Of a stretch of 64,000 bases of DNA, positions 45,839-57,600 are shown in pieces. Positions within the stretch are counted from its first letter, which is position 1. Each line of letters begins with the position of its first letter. Location of the stretch: positions 2,542,001-2,606,000 of the forward strand of contig JAGMUV010000001.1 of the NCBI GenBank assembly GCA_020744425.1, in the 5' to 3' direction. This DNA is from Dactylonectria macrodidyma (Eukaryota; Ascomycota; Sordariomycetes; Hypocreales; Nectriaceae). Position numbers and translations under genes: made by a program. The notes below the pieces were generated by a model. That model was not told the DNA's origin. It made no database searches and saw only the letters and a program-made list of their open reading frames with translations.

Positions 45839-46270
45839 ATTGATTTTTGGATAAATTGCAGATCAAGTAAGTCGCGGTGGTAAAAGGTGCTGACAGAAAC
45901 GAGCATTACTTTGCTCAGGGCGCCCTCTTATATTTGAGATGAGGGGTCTTGGGCCTCCCTTGCATATGAACCCCGCGGTGGAATATCAGGACCTCGATAG
46001 TGGAGGGGCATAAAAACATATCCAATGCCTTATATGCATTCTTACCGGGGGTCCAAATGCAAGGGGACTAAGACCCCCTACGTAACTCGGGTAGCCTTCT
46101 GCTGGCCGAATGCCATGTGTAGGTACCAGGTAGCCAAGCACCGATGCCTTCAGTCTGAATTGAAGGGACGAGCCATCTGAGTACGATCTCTAAACAAGGG
46201 ACGAAGGGCGAGCCCTCATCGAATATCGACGGCGTCGAGAGACCTTGAATGGGCCTCATCCTTCTGCACC

Positions 46271-47760
46271 ATGAGGAATTGCATTCTTAAAGATAAGGCT
46301 AAGAAGAATCGCCAGCGCTTCATCGATTCTCTCGACACAGAAGCAATATGCCGTCTCGCCTCATCTTATCATGGAGGTATTCCTTGCATGACTTTCGGTT
46401 CTCCAAAACACGGCTCCTTCAATGTCTGCGTATTTGTCGAGTTTAAGACATCTCCCCCGGAGAGATGGGCTGTCCGAATGCCCATCCCGGCGCGTGCTGC
46501 TTGGATTGACGAAAGGATTGAGACCGAACTGGCTACCATGAAGTAAGCCCGCCCTCGAGCTTTTGACCATTTTTAAGTAATACAAGCATCGATCGTCTGA
46601 CAGAGGATAGATATGTCGCGGCGAAGACCACCATCCCCGTGCCGCACGTGCACGCCTACTCCTTCACCGAGGGCAGTCCGATCCAGACGGCTTTTATAAT
46701 GATGGACTATATTCAAGGACAGACTCTCAGGGACCTTGGCTTCAAGAAAGGAGAGAAGTGGCGTACCTACACTGGCCCAACCGAGGCAACAGCTAAGCTT
46801 CACGAGCAGCTGGCCGACGTTTATATTCAACTCCGCCAGCTTGAATTCTCAGAAATTGGCGCCCTCGGCCTCCCCACCGTCGATGGAAAGCCGTCGTATG
46901 ATTGCGACGCGGATGACATCCGGGTGTGTCACCGGCCAATTTCTGTCGAAATCATGATGCAGGAACTCGAAGGAATGGATCCCGGTGCCAGGATCAAACC
47001 GCGGATGACCTTTTCGACAACTGCGAGTTTCGTAGATGCCTTATTCTGGGTGGCAGAGAACGAATTTGACAAATCTCCCGACCCAGGATTTGACATACGC
47101 GGGCAACGGAACACCCTTTACGCTAAACACCATTTCCCCCGTTTTGTCCGCAATACTTGGCTCGACTCTGCCGCCGATAAAGGACCTTTTGTACTTATGC
47201 ATGGGGATATCCTTATGCTAATAAGTAACCTGCTATTTGATGAAGAGCTTAACCTTGTGGGCGTACTAGATTGGGAATGGAGCTTCGTCGCACCCGTACA
47301 GATGCTAGCCCCGCCAGTCTGGCTAAGCGGCGGCGACCCAAAATGGATGTTGATCAGTACGAATCTATTTCATAACGAGGTCAGCCGTCTGGTCACTGCT
47401 GTCAGAGACCGAGAGCGAGTACTCCAGGTCCCGCCACGACTCTCCCTAGAATGGGCCAAATCAGAAACGTGGTGCCATACGGCCATAGTAGTTGCCCTGT
47501 TAACCCCAGACCTGACCTATGATGTCTACTGGGACTTTGTATTCTATGAGGCTGAAGAGCCGAGACCGGAGGAACCCGGCTTCGACTTTAGGGCGTTTTA
47601 CATGAGAGCTATTCACCCTCGCCTGACGGTCTTCATGGAACCCCCAGAGCGGAAGGCTTTGCTTATGCGTAAGGAGGAGGAGCAGATGCGCTTTTTTGAG
47701 GCCGAGAAGGAGTACTTTGGTAACCCGGCTGTACGACAGATAGCGGAAGAGGGTGTGTGA
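46271..47760 (+). CDS. Phosphotransferase (APH/kinase-like fold) family protein
   Basis: Exons 46271-46542 and 46611-47760 with a 68-nt intron (donor GTAAGC, branch CTGAC, acceptor GATAG) give 473 residues. Only this acceptor keeps the phase, and it restores ATMKYVAAKTTIPVPHVHAY, the expected family text. Ordered motifs: the N-lobe strand WAVRMPIPARAAWIDE; the hinge-like TAFIMMDYIQGQTL; catalytic HGD with Asp290; Asn297 in SNLLFD; Asp311 in GVLDWEWSF. Proteins of this type are numerous in filamentous fungi and mostly uncharacterised; substrates are unknown and drug resistance should not be assumed. Oddity: Asn lies seven residues after the catalytic Asp, not five, because of two extra residues in HGDILMLISN. 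No signal peptide. It is divergent to the minus-strand repeat gene at 45.8 kb and convergent with the HNH-like gene. Confidence 0.85.
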
Positions 47761-48418
47761 TGGCTTGGATGGCTGTGTGAGCAAGGATATTGTCGAGTAG
47801 CTCGCATCTTGCAGGTGGTAGTGGATACGCAGGTCGTGGTTGTCTGGGTAGCAACATGGTGAAGCTTGGTGGGGGTTGGAGGAGAAAAGGCTCTGCTATT
47901 GTGCAACGTCTCTAGATGGTATAAGAAAAAGAAATAGAAAAAGTTTAAGACTACATAAGATCATTCGTACCCTGTGCAAACGAGTTTGCTGGCAAGGTGC
48001 CGGCGTTGGAATATACTCAAGCTGAGATACGGTGCTATTGACTGGAGAGAAAGGGACTCACCGGACGCGGAATTAGTGGAGATGGAGAAAGAGGTGACAG
48101 GGACGAGGGAGGAGGAGGAGAAGCGAAGGGGACTGATTCTCGGGACAAAGGTTGATGGCCCTAAAACATCTTGGATGACTTGTCAATGGTACTCTGCATT
48201 CCGAGGCCCAAGATTGGCATAGTAGCAACGAATTGTCTTGATTTCTTTCTGAGCTGATTTCACTAGCAAATATTTTTAAAGAGTGGAAGGCCTTGTTCCG
48301 CAATTAGACAACCCCCCTCCTACAATCCCAGCAAATCTTGGCGTCAAGACTCCAGTCTTATATCGCCTTCAAACACCGAACCTACACCTTAGACCTATCG
48401 TGGAGCGTAATCATGGTC
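47761..48418. other. Convergent intergenic region
   Basis: This lies between the 3' ends of the phosphotransferase gene (plus) and the HNH-like gene (minus). Short frames only; no further gene is supported. Confidence 0.6.
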
Positions 48419-50656
48419 CTAATAACCTGTTCGAATGCGCTTTCGAACTCTTTCCATCTCCTCCTCATCTGAAGGGGCGCTGCGAGGGGTCCGCAACTGG
48501 ACATTGAGGATTTGCGACAGCGCCGGCAGCACAACGTTGTTCGGCGGCATAGTGGACATCGGACTGACATCTCTGGGTGGCATGATAGTGTAGTTAGACT
48601 CGGTAACGGATGTCGACAGGGCCCTGTTATTGAACAGGGCGGTGTTGTTCGACTGAGCGGAGTTATACGACCGCTTGAAGGGTCTCGACAGCATAGCGTT
48701 GCTCGACCGAGCACTGTCATGTAGCCGGACAACGGGCTCTAGCAGGACCGCGTTATTCGAATGGACTGCGCTGTTCGTGTGGACGGCGCTGTGCGACTGG
48801 GCAGCGTTGTTTGTGTGGACAGTGCTGTTCGATCGGGCAACGTGGTTTGTCTGGATAGCGTTCGACCGGACAGCTTTATTCAACCGGGCAGCGTGGTTTG
48901 TCCGGATGGTATTGTTCGGCCTGGCAGCGCCGCTCGTCTGGTCAACAGCATTATCCGACCGGAAAGCATTATTCGACCGGGCAGCATTGTTCGACCTGGC
49001 AGCGCGGCTCGTCTGGCCAATAGCATTATTCGACCGGACAGCATTGTTCGACCGGACAGCATTGTTCGACCGGGCAGCATTGTTCAATCGGGCAGCATTG
49101 TTCAACCGGGCAGCATTATTCGACTGGGCAGCATTGTTCGACCGGGCAGCGTGGCTTGTCCGGATAGTATTGTTCGACCTGGCAGCGCGGCTCGTCTGGT
49201 CAACAGCATTATTCGACCGGGCAGCATTGTTCGACCGGGCAGCGTGGTTTGTCCGGATAGTATTGTTCGACCGGGCAGCGCGGCTCGTCTGGCCAACAGC
49301 ATTATCCGACCGGATAGCGTTGTTCGCCTGGGAAGAATTGTTTGTCTGGACCTCGTGGCTTGGCCGGTTGGCGTTGTTCGACTGAACCGCGTTGTTCGGC
49401 TGGGCAGCGTGGTGGAACTGGACTGCATGGTTTGGCTGAGTTGGCTGAGTTGGCTGAGTTGGCTGAGTTGGCTGAGTTGGCTGAGTTGGCTGAGTTGGCT
49501 GAGTTGGCTGAGTTGGCTGAGTTGGCTGAGTTGGCTGAGTTGGTTGGTTTAGCTGGGTAGCAACGTACGGCTGGACTGCGTCGTTTAGTTGGATGGTGCT
49601 GTCCAACTGGTGAACAAGCGTCTGCATCCAAATGTTCGAGCTGTAAGGGGTCCCAAAACGTCCAGTATAGGAGTTGTATAGTTCTTGACCGCCCACTGGC
49701 AAGGTAGTAGAGGAATAGGTACCCTGCAGGTGTCTTCGGGGAAGGGCGATGTTGCGAGACACATTCGCCAGGATGAACGTGTCAAGGAGAGTAAACACCG
49801 TCCAGGCGAACCGTGCAAACAGGTACTCTCGCCGCGTGCCATTGAGGTTCAACGCCGGCATGTTGTGGTAGGATCGGTAAAACCTGGGGGCGTTTCTTGA
49901 AAAGACGTGAACACAATATTGGGCGACTGGCTGGCCGTTGGAGGTCCCAACTGGCGAAGGCTTTGGCACGATGGCAAAAAGATTCGTGCGAAAGCAACTG
50001 CCGATAACAGGACTGAGCTGGAGCTGGTTTGGACAGTTGGCCATATCTGGAGAAGCTGTACTTGTGCTTTGACGGTACATGCTCATCCGGTTGACTTTGA
50101 ACCACCGTTCCTCAGTTCGAGGAACGACGTCGGCCGATCTAACCCCAGTAGCTTGGTTTGTTAGAGCGCAACGTCTCTCTGACTTGGGGTTGATGTGCAG
50201 AGTCGGCCAGCAAGCTGGGACTCCACAATGCGGAAAACGCCATTCCTCGAAACAGGGGACGATAGGATACCGATAATTGGCTTACGGCGGGTTAGATACA
50301 CGCAATTTCTTCGAGGGTTGAAAGGTATGCTTACGATCACGATCAACGATGAAGTAATAATGTGTTCCTTTCAAGATTCCATCAAGCGGAACCTTCTCCA
50401 TGACCGGCAACGTGCCCAGTTTGTCGTAGTACAGAAACCCCGAGGAAAAGGCATTGTTGGCAATAATCTGACATGCAAGAAGGACGGTCTGGTGATGTAT
50501 CCCGTTGGGGTGCCCGTCAGAATCGATGTAATCAACTTGGGGAAACTGGATCAGGAGATTATGAGGGGAGCGGTAGGCGGGGTGGAAGATGGCTATAGAG
50601 CGCGGGTGGATATGCATATAGTCTGTAAGATCAGGATTGACGTTGTCGGAAGCCAT
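48419..50656 (-). CDS. HNH-fold protein with degenerate active site and long repeat tail
   Basis: Exons 50656-50335 and 50280-48419 with a 54-nt intron (donor GTAAGC, branch CTAAC, acceptor GTAAG) give 727 residues. The start [20 protein letters not shown] and residues 1-107 match the N-terminal module of fungal HNH-domain proteins. The spliced frame then reads [59 protein letters not shown] and [14 protein letters not shown], the usual order of this family. Two expected histidines are replaced: the first HNH His (normally in an AHxxP motif) is Asp158, and the last (normally DxH) is Gly201; Asn192 is kept. Nuclease activity is therefore unlikely. From about residue 350 come 12 TQP triplets, then a long field of six-residue units like RSNNAA with larger [16 protein letters not shown] blocks, and a basic end (RVRKRIR). 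Family assignment is from memory; the tail's role is unknown. Confidence 0.78.
48640..49431. repeat. 18-bp intragenic repeat field with higher-order blocks
   Basis: Units like cgaccgggcagcattgtt recur dozens of times with scattered changes, encoding six-residue NNAARS units on the minus strand. Larger blocks beginning with the QTSRAAR segment recur about four times. The plus strand is open across most of the field because of the repeat period. Confidence 0.9.
49432..49539. repeat. 9-bp perfect repeat, 12 copies
   Basis: The word ttggctgag is repeated 12 times without a mismatch (108 bp), encoding TQP triplets on the minus strand. The perfection implies recent expansion or ongoing homogenisation, and likely length variation between strains. 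Confidence 0.95.
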
Positions 50657-51204
50657 GATGGAAACTTAATGATGGCAAGTTGGCAGCGAGCAGATGGAAG
50701 GTGGACGTGTAGTAGGTAGAGACAAGATGATGGAACGTGAGATACAAAGGAAGACAAGTAACGTTTGAATGGGTGTCAAAGTAGATCGGTAGCGCAGAAC
50801 TGGAGAGGTAGTGAAGGCAGATTGCGATATCGAGCGCAGAAACGTTTGGGCATCGGGGGTTCCTTGAGCAACCTTAAGTACTGCTGTGAGAGGCGCCACA
50901 GCTCGCCACGGCTGCTTTTGCTTCCTGCCTCTGCCTCTGCTTGAGTTGCACAAGAGGTGCCTCGTGGGTACGTCCCGCATGAGACGCAAGTCGCCAACCG
51001 GATCGATGTGTCACAACAGCTCGTAGGCTATTGCGTCGCACGAGATAGCGCCGTGCGGGCGTTGAGCCAGACGTCCAAGCCGGCCACTGTGTGGACTTTG
51101 CGGAGAGGCATTGGACAAGTTGTCAAGGCGCGATGACGGTGCTATCTCGGCCGCGAGAGACACGGGCGAGGTACGGCCAAGGGCGAGAGGGACAAGAGCG
51201 AGAG

Positions 51205-51278
51205 GTGCACGGGGGAGAGGTTACACAGGTGAGAGGTACACGAGGGAGTGGTACACGGGCGAGAGGTATACGGGCGAC
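51205..51278. repeat. 15-bp minisatellite, about five units
   Basis: Degenerate copies of gtacacgggcgagag follow one another, with looser relatives upstream to about 51150. The location is noncoding as far as I can tell. Confidence 0.75.
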
Positions 51279-51582
51279 GTGTGTCTAATCCCCGACTTGA
51301 ATAGCCTTTCGATGTGTAATATCTCCACGATGGCGGTAGCGAAGAGACTTTGGCATCTGTGGAGAACCTGGCGACAGCTGGAGCGACGGGAATGATGGAA
51401 AGATGAGCAGGTCAGGTAAAGGTAGGTAGCGATACAGTGTGACAAAGGAAGAATCGGTGGTGTGCTTCGTTGCTGCGCGCGGTGAAATCATGGGGCGGGA
51501 GGACTGAAGTCTGGCCGGTACCCGCGCGGAAGGGACTGTGCAGTGACTTGCCTGTATCGATGGAGAAGGAGCTGGAGCTGTC

Positions 51583-51635
51583 GATGGAGATGGAGATGGA
51601 GATGGAGATGGAAAATAGAGATGGGGATGGAGATG
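51583..51635. repeat. GGAGAT hexanucleotide repeat
   Basis: Five perfect GGAGAT/TGGAGA hexamers are followed by interrupted copies. In frame on plus they would read as Met-Glu dipeptides. Confidence 0.85.
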
Positions 51636-54600
51636 CTGCTCCGATGTCAACAGATACCCGCGATGGCGCGCTGTACTGGGCTGGATCATCAGCGAATAGG
51701 GCGTCGCGCAGACGCAACTACACCGCTTTCGAGGCTTCTTTGCGAACCAACTCAGTCAGCCATGGGATGGGCCGTGGGCCATGGCCTCCCTTGCTTACTC
51801 GCTGCTTAACCCAGATGCTCAGGCTCTGGGTCTGGCGTTGGCGCTGGCGCTGGCTGAGGGAGGAGGGCCGGGCACTGGCATCCTTGCAGCCTCACTTTTG
51901 GAGTTGTGTTGCACGCAGCCCTTTGGGCGTCGACCAATGGCGCCGGCATGCAACGTTGGACAAGCAAAGGCAACCCCGCTCCTGTGAAACCACATACAAG
52001 AGTAAGATGAGTCTCGGCCCGCGAAATATGGTGTGTTGGTTGGTTGGTCAAGCTTTGGTCTTGGTTTTTGTGTGTGTGTGCAGCTTTGGCTTGTTGTTTG
52101 CTGCTTGCTGCTGGGTGTGTAGCACTGGGACAACCCTTTCGAATGCTGCAAAAAATAAAAAACACACCGTCCAAATAATCCTCCGACTGTGTGTCTCGGG
52201 ATACGAGGCCCGATGTGCGTCAAACGCTTCACAAATCCTCCTCTCTCTCCCGTTAGACTTTGTGCTTGCCGCCCGAATTTAGTCGCGTGGGACAGCTAGC
52301 AGGCCCTGAGACTGACCTGGTCGGACAAGGCGACTGGGTGAATAGGCGAAATAGGCGACCAGACGCTGTAGCGTCAACACCATCTCTCCAAAGACTAGCT
52401 AGGTATTAGGGGAGTCATCTATCATCTATCATCTATTCATATTCATCCTCGCAGAGAGCCCATCCCATCTCTGCGGTAGTGCACACCGGGTCTAACATTC
52501 CGAGATCCCCAGCGCCTAGGGGGATTTCTCTTCCCGGTCCCATGCTAGCTATGCCACTGACGCTTTGATTCGCGAGCCTTAGAGAGCTTTTCTCCTCACG
52601 CAATCGAAAAAGGGATACCGAACATGCAGGATGCCGTCTGCTCAGGCAGCCATGCAGCAGCCCTGCAGACCGCCAGGAGCAAACATGGACGGGAGTGACA
52701 ATGTCTTCTCCCGTCACTGCCAATCGATGCCAAATACAGAGTACTTCTGTTACCTTGTGCCCGAGCTGGGAGGTCCTTATCATGTCCTCACGGTGCGAGC
52801 CACTGTGTAAGCTTGCATCCGCCATCCGCCATCCGCCACCGCCTGTCTTGTTTTGCACCTTAGTTGGACCTCCATTGTAATTAGTTGTGTGACTTCTTGC
52901 CGTACTCTAAGTCATGCCCGTGTACTACATGCTGCGTGTTGCCTGAATTGATTAGCTCTTCTCGAGTTGATGAGCCCACCATGTAGTCGTTCATCAAATC
53001 TTGACTAGTCTCCCTGGCGAGTGCTTCATGTTGCAATCTGTTGGGAAGCTGGAGGCAAGCTTCCCTCACCAGGTCCACATAGAATCAGAAGTGCTGCTTT
53101 TTAGACTTGCCCAACTAAAACCTGCTAATGTGAGATAGAATTCAAATCGATTTTCCAACCCCCCTCGATGCCTCCGAGCGAAAACTTGCTCGTGTGAACC
53201 AACATGGATGGATTCTACGAACCCCTCACCTTCATCCGAAGGAAAATCTCATTAAAGCAAATCAGTCAAGGCTTAACAAGGGCGTGTGGGGGGCTTGGTA
53301 TGATTCTTGTGTTGACACATAACCTCGTTTTAGTCAATTGCCTACTTGTAGTCGGGCCTTCATGGGTCAGCAAAGCCCCTAGTCTTTCACGAATGTGAAT
53401 GCCAGACAATGCGATTGGTTGGAAAAGCGAATGTGAAAAGCGATATTTGAGTTGAAGCCACACTTTATGACGGAGCTGGCGCTATGTCAGGAGGTTGGAA
53501 TCCGTCATATGCCAGTGTACCTGGAGTGGATGACCTGTCAGTCGACGCCCCAACCGTAACCTTCTGGTGGTAAGTTCGTCAAGCACATGTGGACCTGGCC
53601 TAAGCTGGGAAACAGAGCAATACTGGCCAACAGTTGGCACTTTTGCAGCGTGGCTTGTGAAGATGAGACGTCACAGCAATGGAGAACTCCGCCAGTAGGT
53701 TGCGCACATGTCCTTTGTCAACAGTACATTGCAAAGAAACTCAGGAGCAAGTGAGCATTCGACGGCAAGGGCTTGCGAGAAGCCCCCTCTACTGCTCCCT
53801 TTTCACTCACAACTTAGGTCATTCTCGATGACAACCCACACTTATTCAGCGCCAGAGAGCAAGTGACTGATAGTATCGAAATGATGGTTGTGAACACTAA
53901 ATAACTGTTGAGAATCACGATGACCCTAGGCCGCGAGATATGTGGAATATGTTCGACTCATGGACGTGAAAAGAGTGAGAGACATCATAGAACCATGAAC
54001 TCAACACGAGCTACTGTCACGGGGAAGACCTCCGCCTTCAGAGCTGGGGCGTCGATCAAGTACAGAGTACGCATTGTTTCTAGTCCTTAGAACTTGCTCA
54101 ATATCGTACGATATTTCTATTCAGTCCGAATTGAGTTCCGTTACATCACGCATCCAAACGCTATTGAGGATACTCCAGAGATTGTGTTGGCCCGACATGT
54201 TCGGCTCACTTCGTCCGAACCAAGATCACCGATTCAACAGTAGTAGTTTCGTAAGTAACATCGCAAAGCCCACCATCTCACACGATGTGAAGCCAACATG
54301 AGTACTCAGCCCCGGCGAGAAACTAAGAACGTATGCCAGACTACTGCAGGGTTTGTTGATAGTTGTGGCAAAAGATCCTCACATCCTCATCGCACGCAGC
54401 CTCTCTACGTAGCAAGCGTCGTTGGTTCCACGGGACAAGAACCTTACCAGAAAACGATAAAACTAACGAGCCGCGAATGACACATCGGATCTCTATGAAC
54501 GCGGACCGCCACTAGAGGAGACCAACAGTGAACGAAATGCATACCAAAGGCGGACTGGTTCAAAATTTGAAGGATGGACATGTTGGTGGATGTGTTGGCG

Positions 54601-57600
54601 TTCAATTAGCATGGCTCGTGATGAGGCATTGATGGCAATTCTCCCTTCGCCTTACTAAATCTGGTGGCACATAGCGAACATGATGGATCTTTCACGATTC
54701 CCATGGCTTGAAGATGCATGCATGGTGCGTCAATAGGACGCAGAATCTCATGCTCAACTCACCTTCAAACTTCAGGCAACCATCGTCACAGCGGGTATCC
54801 ATATCTTACATACCCGGACCCTTGTAATTTAGTACCCACTGCATGAATTTACACATGAGGCATGGGCTTTTTTTTTTTTCTCCAAGTGTGGTTCGGTTGA
54901 TCAATGGGCGTGCGATCTGATCATCTGAGATGCGCCAACAAGATACGTACGAAGTAAGTACATAGGGTAGTTGGCAAACGGGTAGAAAATAACAAAAAGC
55001 CGCCATCGCCAAGGGCCCACAAGGCGGGACGACGCCGCGAATGAGAGGCGGATATGGTCAAGCCAGGGTTGTCTGTCACATACAGTGGCGGTATATGATT
55101 GGCTCATGATGGGGCCATTGCCGGGTACTGCTGAAATGAGGTGTCATGCTTGACGGGAAAGCGACGGGAAAGCCATAGGGAAGAGACATGGTGCGTAGAC
55201 CGAGGAGGGGGGCAGACATTTCGTCCCCCGTTCTGCACGTCTGTTTGTTTGTGTTTATATTTGTGTTTGTTTGTATTGCGGGAATGCAGGCCGTGATGCT
55301 AAACTGGGATACCCGGAAGTTATTCTGAGACCACAATTGATAAGTACGTCCGTGGGAGACATTCCGGAGTCGTCATCACTAAGCTCATCATGAGGTACTC
55401 CGTACCTGGCTGGGTAGGTACCTTACGTATTGGGATTCTCACTTTCTCCCCAGTCCGCAGTCCGGGAGCATGGAAAGTCCCGCCTCGCCCGCGTCTCGGC
55501 GGCCAGGTTGAGTTCGCACGAGCATTTTGGCCCTGAGCCCAGTCGACCTTGGGCCCCCCCCTGGACCCTCTGCAGGCAAACTGGCCCTTCTCTTACATCC
55601 TTGCTTGCATCATTGGTTGGGGTGTAATCGGTAATTGAACTGCCCCCCGCCTGGGCCCTTCCTTGTCATCCGTCCCGGCGTTGTTGGTCACCAACACCCG
55701 CTGAGCGAAGGGAGACTTTGGACCAAGAGAGACAGCCAGTGACTGTGAGGCATAGACGAGATGCCGATAGCGGTTCGTCGAGCTAAGTTTACTACGTAGA
55801 TGACAGCTCAGATGATCCATCTGCTGGCAGTGGCGCTGGCCTAAGATTCATGGCGTCCATACTACGTACAGGGCTGGCTCCTCAGTCTACCCTATGACAT
55901 GCGCCAGCTCCGATGGCGTCGAGCCCTTGCCTTTCTGTCCAACGGCGGGCGGTTATTACTTCATAGGAGAGCGGGGGATCTTGTTACTCATCAGGCTCCC
56001 AAGTCCGCGCCGAAACCTCCACGCCTCCAACCATCCAACCTTTGGCAAGGTTCACAATTCAATACCCGGTACTACGTAGCACTGCGGACCAGGCTTCCTC
56101 GCTGCTGGGTCTCGAGCAGCGGGCTCATGATCCTATAGTTCATCATGTCCGCTTGCAAGAGGAATTTGTGCTCAGCATCTCACTCGTCTGGCCTCCTCGT
56201 TACTGAGGGAGTTGACCATGGTTGTTTACTCACAGTCATTGGAGACGCTGATTCGACAGCTCGACATTGATGTTCACTGACACAGGTGAGACTGCCCCTC
56301 GTTACTCTCCCGACTGTGCTAATGTCGACGACAGTCCTTGCAACGCATACTCGGTTCGTATCCCTCCCCCTCTGAGACTCCTAGCATCTCCCAAGACAGT
56401 TGTCGAATGGAGGCAGCCGAAAAAAAAACGATGCATATCTCACAGCATGAGCCGGGACATAAAAAAGAATTCCCCTCTCACCCATGAAGCCAATTAGCGC
56501 GTTCCCGTATCATCCCCCTCCCCAAAACCGGGGCCACGGATCTATTCGTGGCCATGGCGATGTTGGGATCGCAAAGACCGGCAAGTTAGGAACCAGGTTT
56601 TGCTGACGGGTATCCAGGAACTGCATCCACGAGATCCAGGACCAGGTCGGCACCGGACGAGAGGCTCGGTCAGGGAGAGTCCTCCTGAAAAGTGCATGTA
56701 TTAGGACCGATGCTTCACCGTACTTGTTCGCACGTCAACGTCCTTCGTATGCGTACTAACAAGTAATTATAGCACGCACGTCGTTGGAGTCCAGGAGCGC
56801 TGCAGTAGATTCCAGACCCATTCACGTTGAGCCAGGGGCTCTCATAGCGGCTTGGAACAGTCCAATAGTACGTATCTGGTACCTGGCTAACGAGGCACAG
56901 CGTCAGCTTGTTCCAGGTCCCATGTTCAGGTCCAGGTCCTGAGTCCCACTCTCCACGTTCCACTGCGACTCCACGACCCTCTCGCTCTCCACCTGGATGC
57001 TCCCAATCCCAGCTCCAAGTTTGCCAGTCCAGCCAGTCCAGCCAGCCAGTGACTGAGCTCTTAGCCGTAAGCAGCAGGCGGGTCAAAGTACCTCCAGGAC
57101 GGCCATGCAGCATCCTCGTCCCCCCTCTCAGGGCTCGCAGGCTGTGCCTTCACACTGGCCTGCGGTCGGCGCAGGGGGAAATCATCAGGTGCTGTGCAGC
57201 AGCCCAAAGAACCTCCTGTATCCACATCCCACATCCGAAGGCTCGTCGCCCCGCCTCAGTATGGAGAACGGACAGGCCCAAGAGGCCTTGAGCTTTCCGG
57301 CCAGCTGAGCCAGCGGCTCGGGAAACAGGCAGCCTCAACGCACCGCCGACGCACAGCTCACTTGCTGGACCTGGTCTCTCTCTCGCTCTGAGCGCTGTGA
57401 GTCGGGCTAATAAGCTCTCCCTCATCAACTGAACCAGGCTTGGAGGAGGAGAGTAAAGAAGGAAAACAGGAACAAGAATCGAGATGAGCAGGGAAACCAT
57501 CCGTAATTATCGGACCAGAGGCGACATTGGGTGTCTCTGGCTCCCTGCGTACATAGTAACTGAGGTAGTGATGCAGGTCTCTCTGTCTCAGCGCTCGTGC

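Noticed and set aside
48675..49552. Two long plus-strand frames across the HNH-like gene
   Set aside because: They arise from the 18-bp and 9-bp period; the minus frame joins a conserved domain through a clean intron, so the plus frames are shadows.
51470..52282. 270-codon plus frame with Met-Glu repeats and Trp-Arg repeats
   Set aside because: Produced by short nucleotide repeats; no conserved segment and no start context.
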